From Flavobacteriaceae bacterium (lineage in GTDB: Bacteria > Bacteroidota > Bacteroidia > Flavobacteriales > Flavobacteriaceae), in contig JASBUG010000009.1 in NCBI GenBank assembly GCA_030148025.1, positions 124,001 to 188,000 on the forward strand: 64,000 bases of DNA. Reading direction: 5' to 3'. The notes beneath the pieces were generated by a model. That model searched no databases. It was not told the DNA's origin and worked only from the letters and a program-made list of their open reading frames with translations. Shown piece by piece: positions 8,045 through 18,500 of this stretch (positions are counted from its first letter, which is position 1; each line of letters opens with the position of its first letter). Made by a program: the position numbers and the translations under genes.

Positions 8045-9379
8045 TTATAATTCTGCTCGACTTTTATAGCGTTCGTAGGCTAATCGCGTAGATATACCAA
8101 TGCTTAAAAAAGGTTCTGGTGGATTCCAACAAGGCAATTCAGCGTTTCTTAAAAGGTTTAAATCTTCAGATTCTCCAGTAATAATTTCATCGGCTATAGA
8201 TTTTCCTGCTAAGGACCCTCTGGCAGCACCAACGCCATTATGTCCGTAGCATGAATAAATGTTCTCCTCTAGTTTCCCAGCAAAAAAACCAAAGTTTCTT
8301 GATACTGCACAAACGCCTCCCCAAGTAAATTCAATCTTTAAATCATTAAGATCTGGATATCTATCTACCAAGCCATTGTAATGTTGCTGCTTTAATTTAG
8401 TAATGAATCTATCATTTACTTGATAACTTGGTGTATGTGTATAATGATTTCTTATAACAAGTCGTTTGTCTTTTGTCATTCGCAAAGTAGTTCCTCCCTT
8501 ATCAGCAGATGTTAATCCCCAACCATAAGTACCTGTATATTTTGCTTGTTGTTCTTCTGTTAAAACATTAGACATACTTGCATAAGTTATAATGGGTACT
8601 ATGGTATTCTTCGAGTAATTAAATTCTCTAACATAGACATTTACTGAAAGTATAAGCTTTTTACAATTGATTGTTGCTGATTTAGTAGACACAGCAACTC
8701 CTTTAGCATTTGAAGCCACTGAAATAACTTTTGCGTTTTCGAAAACACTAACATTCTCAGGCAACGATCTGGCTAATCCTTTTAAATAAGCAGCTGGTTG
8801 TATTAATACACATCCAGGAGTAAAAACACCAGAAATATATTTTTTTGTCCCCATTACAGACTCTAATTCAGCTTGATCTAAAACCCTATAATTTTCTTTA
8901 GCTCCATCAAGCATTTTCTTATAATTCTCAAGATAAGACGCTGCTTTATGAGAAGCTGCAACCTGATATTTTCCACTTTGTTTCCAATTACATTTTATGT
9001 CATTGTCATTAACCATTTCCTGCATCCAGAAAATGCCTTTTCTATTAATTTCAAAAGCTTGTTTGTGTAAATTAGAATCGTCGTGTAGTAAATCTCCTTT
9101 GTGAGGAGTATCTATAACAAACCCACTACATCTTCCAGAGCTACTTAAACCTATTTTAGTTGCATCAATTATAGCTATATGAGATTTTGGAGATAATTGC
9201 GCTAACCGGTAAGCGGCAGATAAACCTACAAAACCAGCACCTACAATTACATAATCATATGATAAATTTCCTTTCAATTCAATTGGTGAGTCTTCTATTG
9301 AAGTATCTAGTGAGTAATACCAACCGTTAGAACCAATACTGTTTTGAAATTTCATATACTTTGAGAATTCTTTAACCAA
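8045..9379 (-). CDS. FAD-dependent amine/amino-acid oxidoreductase (DAO family)
   Basis: A 444-residue flavoprotein of the D-amino-acid oxidase/glycine oxidase superfamily. The Rossmann fingerprint is VIVGAGFVGLSAAYRLA near residues 43-60, followed by the acidic beta-2 end (IIDA). The typical GHNGVGAARGSLAGKSIAD motif near the C-terminus contacts FAD. Overall architecture resembles gamma-glutamylputrescine oxidoreductase (PuuB-like), but the substrate cannot be read from sequence. There is no signal peptide, so it is cytosolic. It is the first gene of a two-gene unit with the M14 carboxypeptidase, which may link it to use of peptide-derived amines or amino acids (inference). Confidence 0.8.
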   Translation of the reverse strand: MVKEFSKYMKFQNSIGSNGWYYSLDTSIEDSPIELKGNLSYDYVIVGAGFVGLSAAYRLAQLSPKSHIAIIDATKIGLSSSGRCSGFVIDTPHKGDLLHDDSNLHKQAFEINRKGIFWMQEMVNDNDIKCNWKQSGKYQVAASHKAASYLENYKKMLDGAKENYRVLDQAELESVMGTKKYISGVFTPGCVLIQPAAYLKGLARSLPENVSVFENAKVISVASNAKGVAVSTKSATINCKKLILSVNVYVREFNYSKNTIVPIITYASMSNVLTEEQQAKYTGTYGWGLTSADKGGTTLRMTKDKRLVIRNHYTHTPSYQVNDRFITKLKQQHYNGLVDRYPDLNDLKIEFTWGGVCAVSRNFGFFAGKLEENIYSCYGHNGVGAARGSLAGKSIADEIITGESEDLNLLRNAELPCWNPPEPFLSIGISTRLAYERYKSRAEL

Positions 9380-9498
9380 AATAACACTTTTACTTCAATA
9401 AAAAGATATATCCTTATATGATATATATTATCTATCCTAACTTCTATATTTATATACTAATTTTACTTAATTTAGACAGAAACTCAAATTAGTTTATA

Positions 9499-10737
9499 AT
9501 GAATAAATTGTTCTCTATTCTTTTCTTTTGCATTACTCTCTTTTGCTTCGCTCAACCTAATACTGAAATATTTCTTTTTGACCTGAATACCAAAAATGGA
9601 GTATTTGAGCTATCTAATTATCGAAACATTTCTAACAACGAGGGTTACGATAACCAGCCTTCTTTTTTAGATAATAATACCATTTTATATTCAGGTACAA
9701 GAAAAGGACAAACAGATATAGTTAAGTACAACATAAGATATGATTCTAAAATTTTCATCAATCATACTGATGGTAGCGAATATTCGCCTTTGAAAATTCC
9801 TAGTCAAAAAGCAGTTTCAGCAATTCGTTTAGAAAAAAATGGCGATCAAAAACTATATAAATACAGTTTAAGAAATGGAGAATCGGAAGTTTTAGTTGAA
9901 GATATCATTATTGGGTATCATGTTTGGAACAACGAAGATGTATTGGTTTCCTCTGTTTTAGAAGATAATAAACTTGCTCTATATACTACAAAATTCAAAG
10001 AAGGAGAAAACAAAAAATTCCATTCTAATATTGGTAGGTCTCTTCACAAAATCCCTGAATCTAATCTCATTAGCTTCATATCTAAAACCAATTCTGAAGT
10101 TTGGGAAATTCAATCAATACATCCAAGCTCAGGCAAAATTAAATCTATCGTTGCTACCTTCCCAAAATCGGAAGACATGTGCTGGACACCTTCCGGAACT
10201 ATTGTTATGGGACATGAAAATAAGCTGTATACTTATACTCCAAATAAAGATAAAGATTGGAAAGAAGTATCCTCTCTTGAAAGTTACGGCATTAAAAATA
10301 TCACCCGATTAGCTATTAGTCCAGATGGAAGTAAAATTGCAATTGTTGGTGAAGGTGGGAAAACTAAAAAATCAAACAAAAAAGAAGAACCTAAATCTAA
10401 TAATGTTACTGAAATCGAAAACATAGTTCAAACCCAACTAGATGCTTATAACAATCGAGATCTAGATGCTTTTATGGCAACATATTCTAATGATATCAAG
10501 TTATACAATTATCCTAATAAATTAACTACAGATGGTCATGAGCAAATGAAAAAAGGGTATAAAAATTGGTTTGACAACACTCCTGATCTAAGAGCTTTTA
10601 TAAAGAAACGTATCGTTATTGGTAATAAAGTAATTGATCATGAACAGGTAACTGCCAATGGTAAAATTTTTAATGCTGTAGCTATTTACGAAGTAGAAAA
10701 TGGAAAAATAAATAAAGTAACTTTTATTAGAGAATAA
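9499..10737 (+). CDS. exported beta-propeller protein with C-terminal SnoaL/NTF2-like domain
   Basis: A 412-residue protein with a Sec signal peptide (hydrophobic core, cleavage after LFCFAQ). Residues about 30-290 form TolB/WD40-like repeats, with phrases such as DNTILYSGTRKGQTDI and ISPDGSKIAIVGE. A Lys-rich linker (about 290-305) joins them to a SnoaL/NTF2-like domain (about 310-412) with the family pattern QLDAYNNRDLDAFMATYS. The combination suggests a periplasmic ligand-binding or scaffold protein. No catalytic assignment is possible. It starts a plus-strand operon with the DUF6265, M28 and M1 genes; the next ATG directly follows its TAA stop. Confidence 0.75.
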   Translation: MNKLFSILFFCITLFCFAQPNTEIFLFDLNTKNGVFELSNYRNISNNEGYDNQPSFLDNNTILYSGTRKGQTDIVKYNIRYDSKIFINHTDGSEYSPLKIPSQKAVSAIRLEKNGDQKLYKYSLRNGESEVLVEDIIIGYHVWNNEDVLVSSVLEDNKLALYTTKFKEGENKKFHSNIGRSLHKIPESNLISFISKTNSEVWEIQSIHPSSGKIKSIVATFPKSEDMCWTPSGTIVMGHENKLYTYTPNKDKDWKEVSSLESYGIKNITRLAISPDGSKIAIVGEGGKTKKSNKKEEPKSNNVTEIENIVQTQLDAYNNRDLDAFMATYSNDIKLYNYPNKLTTDGHEQMKKGYKNWFDNTPDLRAFIKKRIVIGNKVIDHEQVTANGKIFNAVAIYEVENGKINKVTFIRE

Positions 10738-11211
10738 ATGAAACTTATAACAACACTACTATCTATTATTTTGTTCAATGTATCCTATGGACAAAACAAA
10801 GCACAATTAGAACCTAAACTAGAAAACATTTCTTGGATCTCTGGAAACTGGACAGGCGAAGCTCTTGGTGGTATCGCTGAAGAAAATTGGAGCAAACCTT
10901 CCGGAGGTTCTATGATGGCAGCTTTTAAATTAGTAAAAGATGGTAAAGTGGTTTTTTATGAAATTGAAGTTATACGTGAAGTTGAAAACACCCTTATTCT
11001 TCAATTAAAGCATTTTAACAATGACCTTAAAGGATGGGAAACCAAAGATGAAACTGTAGATTTTCCATTAAAAGAAATAACCAAAAACAAAGTGGTTTTT
11101 GAAGGTATGACCTTTGAAAAAGTTTCTGAAAAAGAAATGAATGTTTATGTAGATATGCATAAAAAAGATGGCAGTATAGATGTATTAAAATTTAATTATA
11201 AAAAAAACTAA
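10738..11211 (+). CDS. exported DUF6265 family protein
   Basis: A 157-residue protein with a signal peptide ending near SYGQNK. The mature part shows the DUF6265 pattern: WISGNWTG and a following ENWSKPSGGSMMAAF segment, then a beta-rich body that resembles small lipocalin-like barrels. The function is not known; ligand binding is inferred only from the fold type. It starts on the base after the upstream stop and ends 9 bp before the M28 peptidase, so it is translationally linked to a group of secreted peptidases. Confidence 0.75.
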   Translation: MKLITTLLSIILFNVSYGQNKAQLEPKLENISWISGNWTGEALGGIAEENWSKPSGGSMMAAFKLVKDGKVVFYEIEVIREVENTLILQLKHFNNDLKGWETKDETVDFPLKEITKNKVVFEGMTFEKVSEKEMNVYVDMHKKDGSIDVLKFNYKKN

Positions 11212-11220
11212 CCAACCAAT

Positions 11221-12555
11221 ATGAAACAAATAATCACCCTTGGCCTCCTCCTTTCTACCTTTCTTGTATGTTCACAAACCGACCAAAAACTTTACGATAT
11301 TATTGATGCAGTTTCTGAAGAACGTTTAAGAAATGATGTAAAAACATTAGCTGATTTTGGAACAAGGCACACCCTAAGTGATACTGTATCAAACACTCGT
11401 GGAATAGGTGCTGCCAGACGGTGGATAAAATCTGAATTTGATAATATTTCTAAAGATTGTAATAATTGTTTAGAAGTATTTTTTCAAAAAGATCTAGTAA
11501 AAAAAGGAGATAATGCTCGTATTGTGAAAGATGTTTGGGTAGTAAATGTTGTGGCTATTCAACGAGGCACAAAATATCCTAATCGCTATATAATAATGAG
11601 TGGTGACATTGATTCTAGAGTGTCAGATCCAACTGACTATACTTCCGATTCTCCTGGTGCTAATGACAATGCTTCTGGAATGGCAGGTGCTATAGAAGCT
11701 GCTAGAGTTTTAAGTAACTATAAATTTGAAAGTAGTATTATTTATGTTGGATTGTCTGGAGAAGAACAAGGGCTTTATGGCGGCAAAGGATTAGCCAACT
11801 ATGCAAAGGAAAACAATTGGGACATCATTGGTATTTTAAACAACGATATGATTGGCAATATTAAAGGTGTGGATGGAGTTATTGATAATCGCACCTTTAG
11901 AATTTTTTCTGAACCTACACCTCCTACCGAAACTGATCGTGAAAGAAATAGACGTCGTTTTTATGGTGGTGAAGTAGATGGAATTTCTCGTCAGTTAGCC
12001 CGCTATGTACATAAAACTACCAAAACCTATATGCCAGAAATGAACCCAATGATGGTATATCGTTTAGACCGTTTTGGTCGTGGTGGTCATCACAGGCCAT
12101 TTTGTGATGCTGGTTTTGCAGGTATACGAATTATGGAAGCTCATGAAAACTACACACAGCAACACCAAGATATTCGTACCGAAAATGGCATTAATTATGG
12201 AGATACGTTTGAGCATGTAAATTTTCCGTATGCAAAAAAACTAACAGCTGTAAACGCTATAAATTTAGCTAGTTTAGCTTCTGCTCCACCACCACCGCAA
12301 GAATTGGCTATTGGTGGTATTGTAGAACCATCGGTAAAATTTAAATGGAAAAAGGTTGATGGTGCTGTTGGCTATAAAATTTATTGGCGAGACACTACTT
12401 CTCCTACATGGGACAACAGTCGTTATGTTGGTGATGTTTCAGAATTCTTATTAGAAGGTATTGTGATAGACAATTTCTTTTTTGGAGTTGCTGCCGTTGG
12501 AAAAAATGGCCATGAAAGTGTAGTTTCGTTCCCTAGTAGTACCTTTAGAAATTAA
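11221..12555 (+). CDS. secreted M28 family metallopeptidase
   Basis: A 444-residue exported aminopeptidase-type protein with a signal peptide (cleavage near LVCSQT). The M28 set is readable: bridging D149 in GANDNASG, catalytic/ligand pair E181-E182 in SGEEQGLYG, D209 in NNDMIGN and H332 in FEHVNFPY. The first position, normally His in GHxDS, is Asp here (SGDIDSR, D129-I-D131). Residues about 355-444 form a fibronectin-III-like tail. It probably releases N-terminal amino acids in the periplasm or outside the cell. It sits in one operon with the M1 peptidase, a pair well suited to peptide degradation. Confidence 0.85.
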   Translation: MKQIITLGLLLSTFLVCSQTDQKLYDIIDAVSEERLRNDVKTLADFGTRHTLSDTVSNTRGIGAARRWIKSEFDNISKDCNNCLEVFFQKDLVKKGDNARIVKDVWVVNVVAIQRGTKYPNRYIIMSGDIDSRVSDPTDYTSDSPGANDNASGMAGAIEAARVLSNYKFESSIIYVGLSGEEQGLYGGKGLANYAKENNWDIIGILNNDMIGNIKGVDGVIDNRTFRIFSEPTPPTETDRERNRRRFYGGEVDGISRQLARYVHKTTKTYMPEMNPMMVYRLDRFGRGGHHRPFCDAGFAGIRIMEAHENYTQQHQDIRTENGINYGDTFEHVNFPYAKKLTAVNAINLASLASAPPPPQELAIGGIVEPSVKFKWKKVDGAVGYKIYWRDTTSPTWDNSRYVGDVSEFLLEGIVIDNFFFGVAAVGKNGHESVVSFPSSTFRN

Positions 12556-12570
12556 ATTTAGAACTAATAC

Positions 12571-14214
12571 ATGAAAAAAATTGCTTTCATCATTACCTCA
12601 CTAGTACTTTCAGTTACTATTGAGGCACAAACACCTTTATCTGAAAAACAAAAATTCACACATCAAGACACCTTACGTGGATCGATTACTCCAGAACGTG
12701 AATGGTGGGATTTAAGCTATTACCATCTAGATATAGAAGTAGATCCTGATAAAAAATTCATCAAAGGAAAAAACACTATTCAGTATAAAGTACTGTATCC
12801 ACATTCTGTATTACAAATAGATTTACAATCGCCTTTAAAGATTATTAAAGCTGTTCAAAACAATACAGAATTAAAAGTAAAAAGTGATGGTAATGCGCAT
12901 TTTATTTCACTTATAGAAGATCAAAAAGTTGGTAGCACACAAAGTATTGATGTGTATTATGAAGGCTACCCAAAAGAAGCTATTAGAGCGCCTTGGGATG
13001 GAGGTGTTTCATGGAAAAAAGATGATAACGGAAATCATTTTGTTGCTACTTCGTGTCAAGGTTTAGGAGCAAGCGTTTGGTGGCCTAACAAAGATCATAT
13101 GTACGACGAAGTAGATAGTATGCTCATGAGTGTACGTGTGCCTAAAAACCTAATGAATGTATCAAATGGTAAGCTTCGAAACATTGAAAAACATAAAGAC
13201 AACACCTCAACTTATCATTGGTTTGTAAATAATCCTATTAATAATTATGGTGTGAACATAAATATTGGAGATTACGTAAACTTCTCGGAAGATTATCAGG
13301 GTGAAAAAGGCACTTTAAAACTAGATTATTATGTTCTTAGAGATAACTTAGATAAAGCCAAAGAACAGTTTAAACAAACATCAAAGATGATGAAAGCTTT
13401 CGAGCATTGGTTTGGCCCTTATCCCTTTTATGAAGACAGTTTTAAATTGGTTGAAGTTCCTTATTTAGGAATGGAACATCAAAGTTCTGTAACCTATGGG
13501 AACAAGTATCAAAATGGGTATTTAGGTCGAGATCTGTCCGGAACTGGTTGGGGCTTAAAATTCGATTTTATTATTATTCATGAAGCAGGACACGAATGGT
13601 TTGCTAATAACATTACTTATAAGGATGTTGCAGATATGTGGATACACGAAAGCTTCACAAACTATTCCGAAAACCTATATCTCGATTATCATTTTGGTAC
13701 TACAGCTTCTGAAGATTATGTTATAGGTACACGTAAAAACATTCAAAACGATATTCCAATTATTGGTCACTATAATGTAAATAAAGAAGGCTCTGGCGAT
13801 ATGTATTACAAAGGAGCTAATATGCTCCATACCTTACGACAACTTGTTGGAAATGACGAAAAGTGGCGTCAAATACTACGCGGATTAAATAAAGATTTCT
13901 ATCATCAAACTGTTACAACAAGACAAATTGAAGATTACTTAAGCGACAAAACAGGTTATGATCTTTCGGCTTTTTTCAATCAGTATTTAAGAGACACTAG
14001 AATTCCGACTTTAGAATATAAAATAAAGGATAATCAACTTCATTATAGATATACAAATATTGTTGATCATTTTGATTTGCCCTTAAAAGTTGATATTGAT
14101 GGGAAAACAGAATGGATTCACCCAACCAATAAATGGCAATCGAAAAATATCAATTCAGAAAACAGTAAATTTACTGTAGACAGAAATTTTTACATCAACA
14201 CTAAAAAATTATAG
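12571..14214 (+). CDS. secreted M1 family aminopeptidase
   Basis: A 547-residue exported M1 zinc aminopeptidase with a signal peptide ending near TIEAQT. The N-terminal beta-saddle domain covers about 40-240. The catalytic domain contains the exopeptidase-type GMEHQ motif (300-304) and the zinc site H337-E338-xx-H341 with E360 eighteen residues later. It lacks the long C-terminal helical domain of PepN, as is common in Bacteroidetes M1 enzymes. The expected reaction is removal of N-terminal residues from peptides. It follows the M28 gene by 15 bp, and its stop overlaps the GTG start of the next gene by one base. Confidence 0.9.
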   Translation: MKKIAFIITSLVLSVTIEAQTPLSEKQKFTHQDTLRGSITPEREWWDLSYYHLDIEVDPDKKFIKGKNTIQYKVLYPHSVLQIDLQSPLKIIKAVQNNTELKVKSDGNAHFISLIEDQKVGSTQSIDVYYEGYPKEAIRAPWDGGVSWKKDDNGNHFVATSCQGLGASVWWPNKDHMYDEVDSMLMSVRVPKNLMNVSNGKLRNIEKHKDNTSTYHWFVNNPINNYGVNINIGDYVNFSEDYQGEKGTLKLDYYVLRDNLDKAKEQFKQTSKMMKAFEHWFGPYPFYEDSFKLVEVPYLGMEHQSSVTYGNKYQNGYLGRDLSGTGWGLKFDFIIIHEAGHEWFANNITYKDVADMWIHESFTNYSENLYLDYHFGTTASEDYVIGTRKNIQNDIPIIGHYNVNKEGSGDMYYKGANMLHTLRQLVGNDEKWRQILRGLNKDFYHQTVTTRQIEDYLSDKTGYDLSAFFNQYLRDTRIPTLEYKIKDNQLHYRYTNIVDHFDLPLKVDIDGKTEWIHPTNKWQSKNINSENSKFTVDRNFYINTKKL

Positions 14215-14786
14215 TGGACAAACCTGAACTCTTTTTTTCACGAGATACAGATTGGTACAATTGGTTACTTCAAAATCATGAAAACTCCAATGGTGTTTAT
14301 CTCATTTTCTATAAGCTAGAAATGAAAGTACCAACAATGCGTTGGGAAGAAGCTGTAAAAGTCGCCTTATGCTTTGGTTGGATAGACTCTACAGTAAAAA
14401 GTTTAGGTGATGGAAAACGACGTCAATATTTTTCTCCACGGAATCCCAAAAGTGTCTGGAGTGCTCTAAATAAAAGATATATTAAAGAATTGCTTCAAGA
14501 AAACTTAATGCAACCCAACGGATTTAAATCTATAGAAATTGCAAAAGAAAATGGCATGTGGACATTTCTTGATGATGTCGAAAATTTAATTGTTCCAAAC
14601 GATTTACAAGCTGCATTTAATGACAAACCAATAGCTTTTGAAAACTATCAAAATTTTGCCCCTAGTTACAGAAAGTCATATCTCTACTGGCTAAAACAAG
14701 CTAAACGAGAAGAAACACGACAAAAACGAATTTCAAAAATTATCGAGCTCTGTGCTTTAAATAAAAAATCAACTGGAAGTTGGTAA
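14214..14786 (+). CDS. YdeI/OmpD-associated family protein
   Basis: A 190-residue cytosolic protein of the YdeI family. The N-terminal part has DTDWYNWLLQNH and WEEAVKVALCFGWIDS, the family hallmark. The C-terminal part (about 120-180) is the OmpD-associated helical segment SYRKSYLYWLKQAKREETR. Members have been linked to peptide or bacteriocin resistance, but the mechanism is unknown. The GTG start at 14214 shares one base with the M1 stop codon, and no better ATG lies nearby, so translational coupling is likely. Confidence 0.8.
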   Translation: MDKPELFFSRDTDWYNWLLQNHENSNGVYLIFYKLEMKVPTMRWEEAVKVALCFGWIDSTVKSLGDGKRRQYFSPRNPKSVWSALNKRYIKELLQENLMQPNGFKSIEIAKENGMWTFLDDVENLIVPNDLQAAFNDKPIAFENYQNFAPSYRKSYLYWLKQAKREETRQKRISKIIELCALNKKSTGSW

Positions 14787-14870
14787 AATTCTTGTCAAAA
14801 AATTGCATTAACAACTCTTTAAGAATTATTCCCCTTAAATTTCCTATTTTCGGCGTTTAAACCATTACTA

Positions 14871-15428
14871 TTGAGCTTAAAAACAAGACAACTAGCTAAA
14901 GACACACGTTTTTATCGCAAACTACATAAGTTTGTAGCTGTACCTATGTTAGTGTTTATGTTACTTTTAGGCTCTACAGGACTGTTACTAACCTGGAAAA
15001 GCGAACTTAATTTACAACCACCTTCTCAACAAGGTAGTACAAAAAACAATACATTAATATCGCTAGACCAAATTCATAAAACAGCCATTCATTTTGCCGA
15101 TTCTTTAAAGCTTTCCAATACTATTGACAGAATTGATTATCGCCCTAATAAAGGTATTGCGAAAGTGCGTTTTACAAATCATTTTACAGAGCTACAAATA
15201 GACTGTTATACTGGTAATATCTTATCAGTTAAACAACGAACCGATTCCATCATTGAAATGATACACGACGGTTCTATTATCGATTATTTGTTTGGAAGTA
15301 CTTCAGAAAATGCTAAACTTCTCTACTCTAGCATCACATCTCTAGCATTATTGCTACTTGCTTTCAGCGGTTTTTGGTTATGGTTTAAACCTAAGCAAAT
15401 AAAGCATCATAAAACTAAAAAGCATTAA
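14871..15428 (+). CDS. PepSY-associated membrane protein
   Basis: A 185-residue protein with two membrane segments (about 22-42 and 152-170) enclosing a periplasmic PepSY-type domain (about 60-140). The N-terminal RFYRKLHKFVAVPMLVFMLLLG segment is typical of PepSY-associated TM proteins. These often accompany iron uptake or reductase systems, but no such partner is adjacent here. The chosen start is TTG at 14871; a TATTTTCG element resembling the -7 consensus lies about 20 bp upstream. It is separated from both neighbours and is probably monocistronic. Confidence 0.72.
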   Translation: MSLKTRQLAKDTRFYRKLHKFVAVPMLVFMLLLGSTGLLLTWKSELNLQPPSQQGSTKNNTLISLDQIHKTAIHFADSLKLSNTIDRIDYRPNKGIAKVRFTNHFTELQIDCYTGNILSVKQRTDSIIEMIHDGSIIDYLFGSTSENAKLLYSSITSLALLLLAFSGFWLWFKPKQIKHHKTKKH

Positions 15429-15504
15429 CATCTCCTTAAGAAATAACTAAGGGCTTTTCACTAACTTTAATGCTTTCATTAACTAACCCAAAAATTCTTA
15501 TGTG

Positions 15505-15530
15505 GCCTTGGCTGCATCAGGCTTTTTTTT
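15505..15530 (+). terminator. Possible weak terminator after the PepSY gene
   Basis: GCCT (15505-15508) can pair with AGGC (15519-15522), followed by eight U. The stem is only four pairs, so efficiency is doubtful, but the U run and position 75 bp after the stop fit. Confidence 0.4.
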
Positions 15531-15550
15531 AAAACAATGTATTATAACTC

Positions 15551-18500
15551 ATGAGAAAAGTTATCACTCTCGTAATGCTGTTCTGTGTTACGTTGCTTTC
15601 TGCACAAGAATTCTCAATGGACTTAGTAAAAAACATGGCACCTCGAAGTATTGGTCCTGGAGGTATGTCTGGTCGTGTTACTGCCATTGATGTGGTTTTA
15701 AGTAATCCTGATATCATGTATGTAGGTACCGCTTCTGGTGGTCTTTGGAAATCTACTTCTGGTGGTATAAAATGGGATCCTATTTTCGAAAAAGAAGTAA
15801 CTGCTTCAATTGGAGCTGTCGCTATTCAACAATCTAACCCTAGTGTTATCTGGGTTGGTACTGGAGAAGGAAACCCAAGAAATAGTTTGAATGGAGGTTA
15901 TGGTATTTTCAAATCTTTAGATGGTGGTAAAACCTGGAAGTCTATGGGATTAGAAAAAACACGCCACATTCACCGTGTAATTATTGACCCGACAAATCCT
16001 GACGTGGTTTATGTAGCTGCTATAGGTTCACCTTGGGGAGTTCACCCAGAAAGAGGTGTTTATAAAACTACCGATGGCGGGAAAACCTGGAATCAAATTT
16101 TATTTGCAAACAATAAAACTGGAGCAGCCGATTTAGTGATGGATCCAAGTAATCCAAACAAATTGATTGCTGCTATGTGGGAACACAAGCGAGACCCTTG
16201 GTTCTTTAAGTCTGGAGGTGAAGGTTCTGGCTTACATATAACACACGATGGTGGAAACACTTGGAAAAAATTAAGCGATAAAGATGGACTTCCTAAAGGA
16301 GATTTGGGACGTATAGGTATTGCTATAGCTAGGAACAAACCTAATGTAGTTTATGCTTTGATAGAAGCAAAACAAAATGCTTTATACCGAAGCGACGATG
16401 GAGGTTTTAAATGGCGTAAGGTTAATGCTAACTCAAGTGGTCGTGGACAAGGTGGTATTGGTAACCGTCCGTTCTATTACTCTGAGATCTATGTAGATTC
16501 TCAAAACGAAAATCGCGTTTTCTCAATCTTTACCTATGTCAATGTTAGTGAAGATGGAGGTAAAAGTTTTAGACAATTAATGCCTGCTTATGGTGTGAGT
16601 AATGGGGTGCATCCAGATCATCATGCATGGTGGATACACCCTGAAAACGGACAATTCATGATCGATGGAAATGATGGTGGATTAAACATTACTAAAGATG
16701 GTGGACGCACATGGCGCTTTATTGGAAACATCCCAGTAGCTCAGTTCTACCATATAGCTGTAGATAATGAATATCCTTATAATGTTTACGGAGGTATGCA
16801 AGATAATGGTTCTTGGAGAGGTCCAGCTTATGTTTGGAGAGCTCAAGGAATTAGAAACTCGTACTGGCAAGAAATTAGTTTTGGTGATGGATTTGATGTA
16901 GTTCCAGATAGAGATGATTCACGTTACGGATGGACTATGAGTCAACAAGGCTTTGTGAGTCGTTATGACTGGAAAACAGGTAACAACTACATTGTTCGTC
17001 CAACACATCCAGATGCTGATGTACAATTACGTTTCAATTGGAACTCTGCTATAAATATCGATCCAAACGATAATAGTACAATCTACTTTGGAAGCCAGTT
17101 TGTACATAAATCTACAGACAAAGGAGATACATGGACAGTTATTTCTCCAGACTTAACTACCAACGATCCTGAAAAACAAAAACAACACGAGTCTGGTGGT
17201 CTAACCATGGATGCTACAGGAGCAGAAAACCACTGTACTATTTTAGTTATTGAACCTTCTACAGTAGAGAAAGATATGCTTTGGGTAGGAACCGACGATG
17301 GTCGTGTACACATTACTCAAAATGGAGGAACAACATGGACAGAGGTAACTCAAAATATTAAAGGGTTACCAGCTGGCAGTTGGATTCCGCAAATAAAAGC
17401 TTCTAATAAAAATAAAGGTGAAGCCTTATTAATTGCAAATGATTATCGTCGTTTTAACTATACGCCTTATGCATTCAGAACACGCGACTACGGAAAAACC
17501 TGGGAACGTATTGTAGATGGTAATGATGTTGAAAGCTATACTCTAGCCATAGTAGAAGATATTGAAGAACCAAATTTATTGTTCTTAGGTACAGATGATG
17601 GTCTTTATGTATCAGTAGATGCTGGGAATAAATGGACAAAATGGACTGAAGGTTTCCCAACAGTATCTGTTAAAGATCTGGTAATCCATCCTAGAGAACA
17701 TGACTTGGTAATTGGTACTTTTGGACGTGCTGCCTGGGTATTAGATGATATTCGTCCGTTACGTGAAATAGCACGAAACAAATCTGTTTTAAACAATAAG
17801 CTAGCATTATTTAAACCTCCAACGGCTATTCAAGCTTCATATAAGCAGCCTACTGGAAGTCGTTTTGGCGGAGACGCTTTATATAATGGTGAAAATCGTG
17901 GTGGTGGTGCTATTATGTCTTACTATTTAAAAATAGATAAAAAGAAAAAGGACGAGGCAAAAAAGGATGACTCAAAGAAAAAGAAAAAAGGGAAAAAGAA
18001 GAAAGAAGATAACGTAGTTGAGAAATCTGATGAGAAAAAAGAATCTAAAGTAAAATGGGATTCTGTTCATATGAAGATCTATGATGGCGATCGTTTAATT
18101 AGAACTTTAAAACGAAGAGCACCAAAAGAAAGCGGTGTTTATAAATGGACTTGGTATATGAACGAAAAAGGTGGAGACAGACCATCTAGAACCATTAGAA
18201 CAAGACGAGGCGAACCAGGAGGTGTTGGTGTTAAGCCAGGAACTTACAAAGTAGTAATGAGTTTTGGTGATCAAACATCAGAGCAAATGGTTACTGTTAA
18301 GACCGACCCTAGAATTGATGTAAACATGAACTCTGTTAATGAAGTATATACAGCTTCAAAAGAGATTCAAAACATACGTCAAACAGCTGCTGATGCTGTA
18401 AAACAGTTGGTAGAAAGCAAAAATGTTGCTACAGAATATAGCAAAACATTGGCTAAACTCGACAAGAAAAAATACAAAGACAATATTAAAGAGTCTAAAG

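Noticed and set aside
9419-9432. ATGATATATATTAT, similar to an FNR box, between the FAD oxidoreductase and propeller genes
   Set aside because: One half-site base is wrong and no TAnnTTTG element lies 22 bases away on either strand, unlike the three accepted sites.
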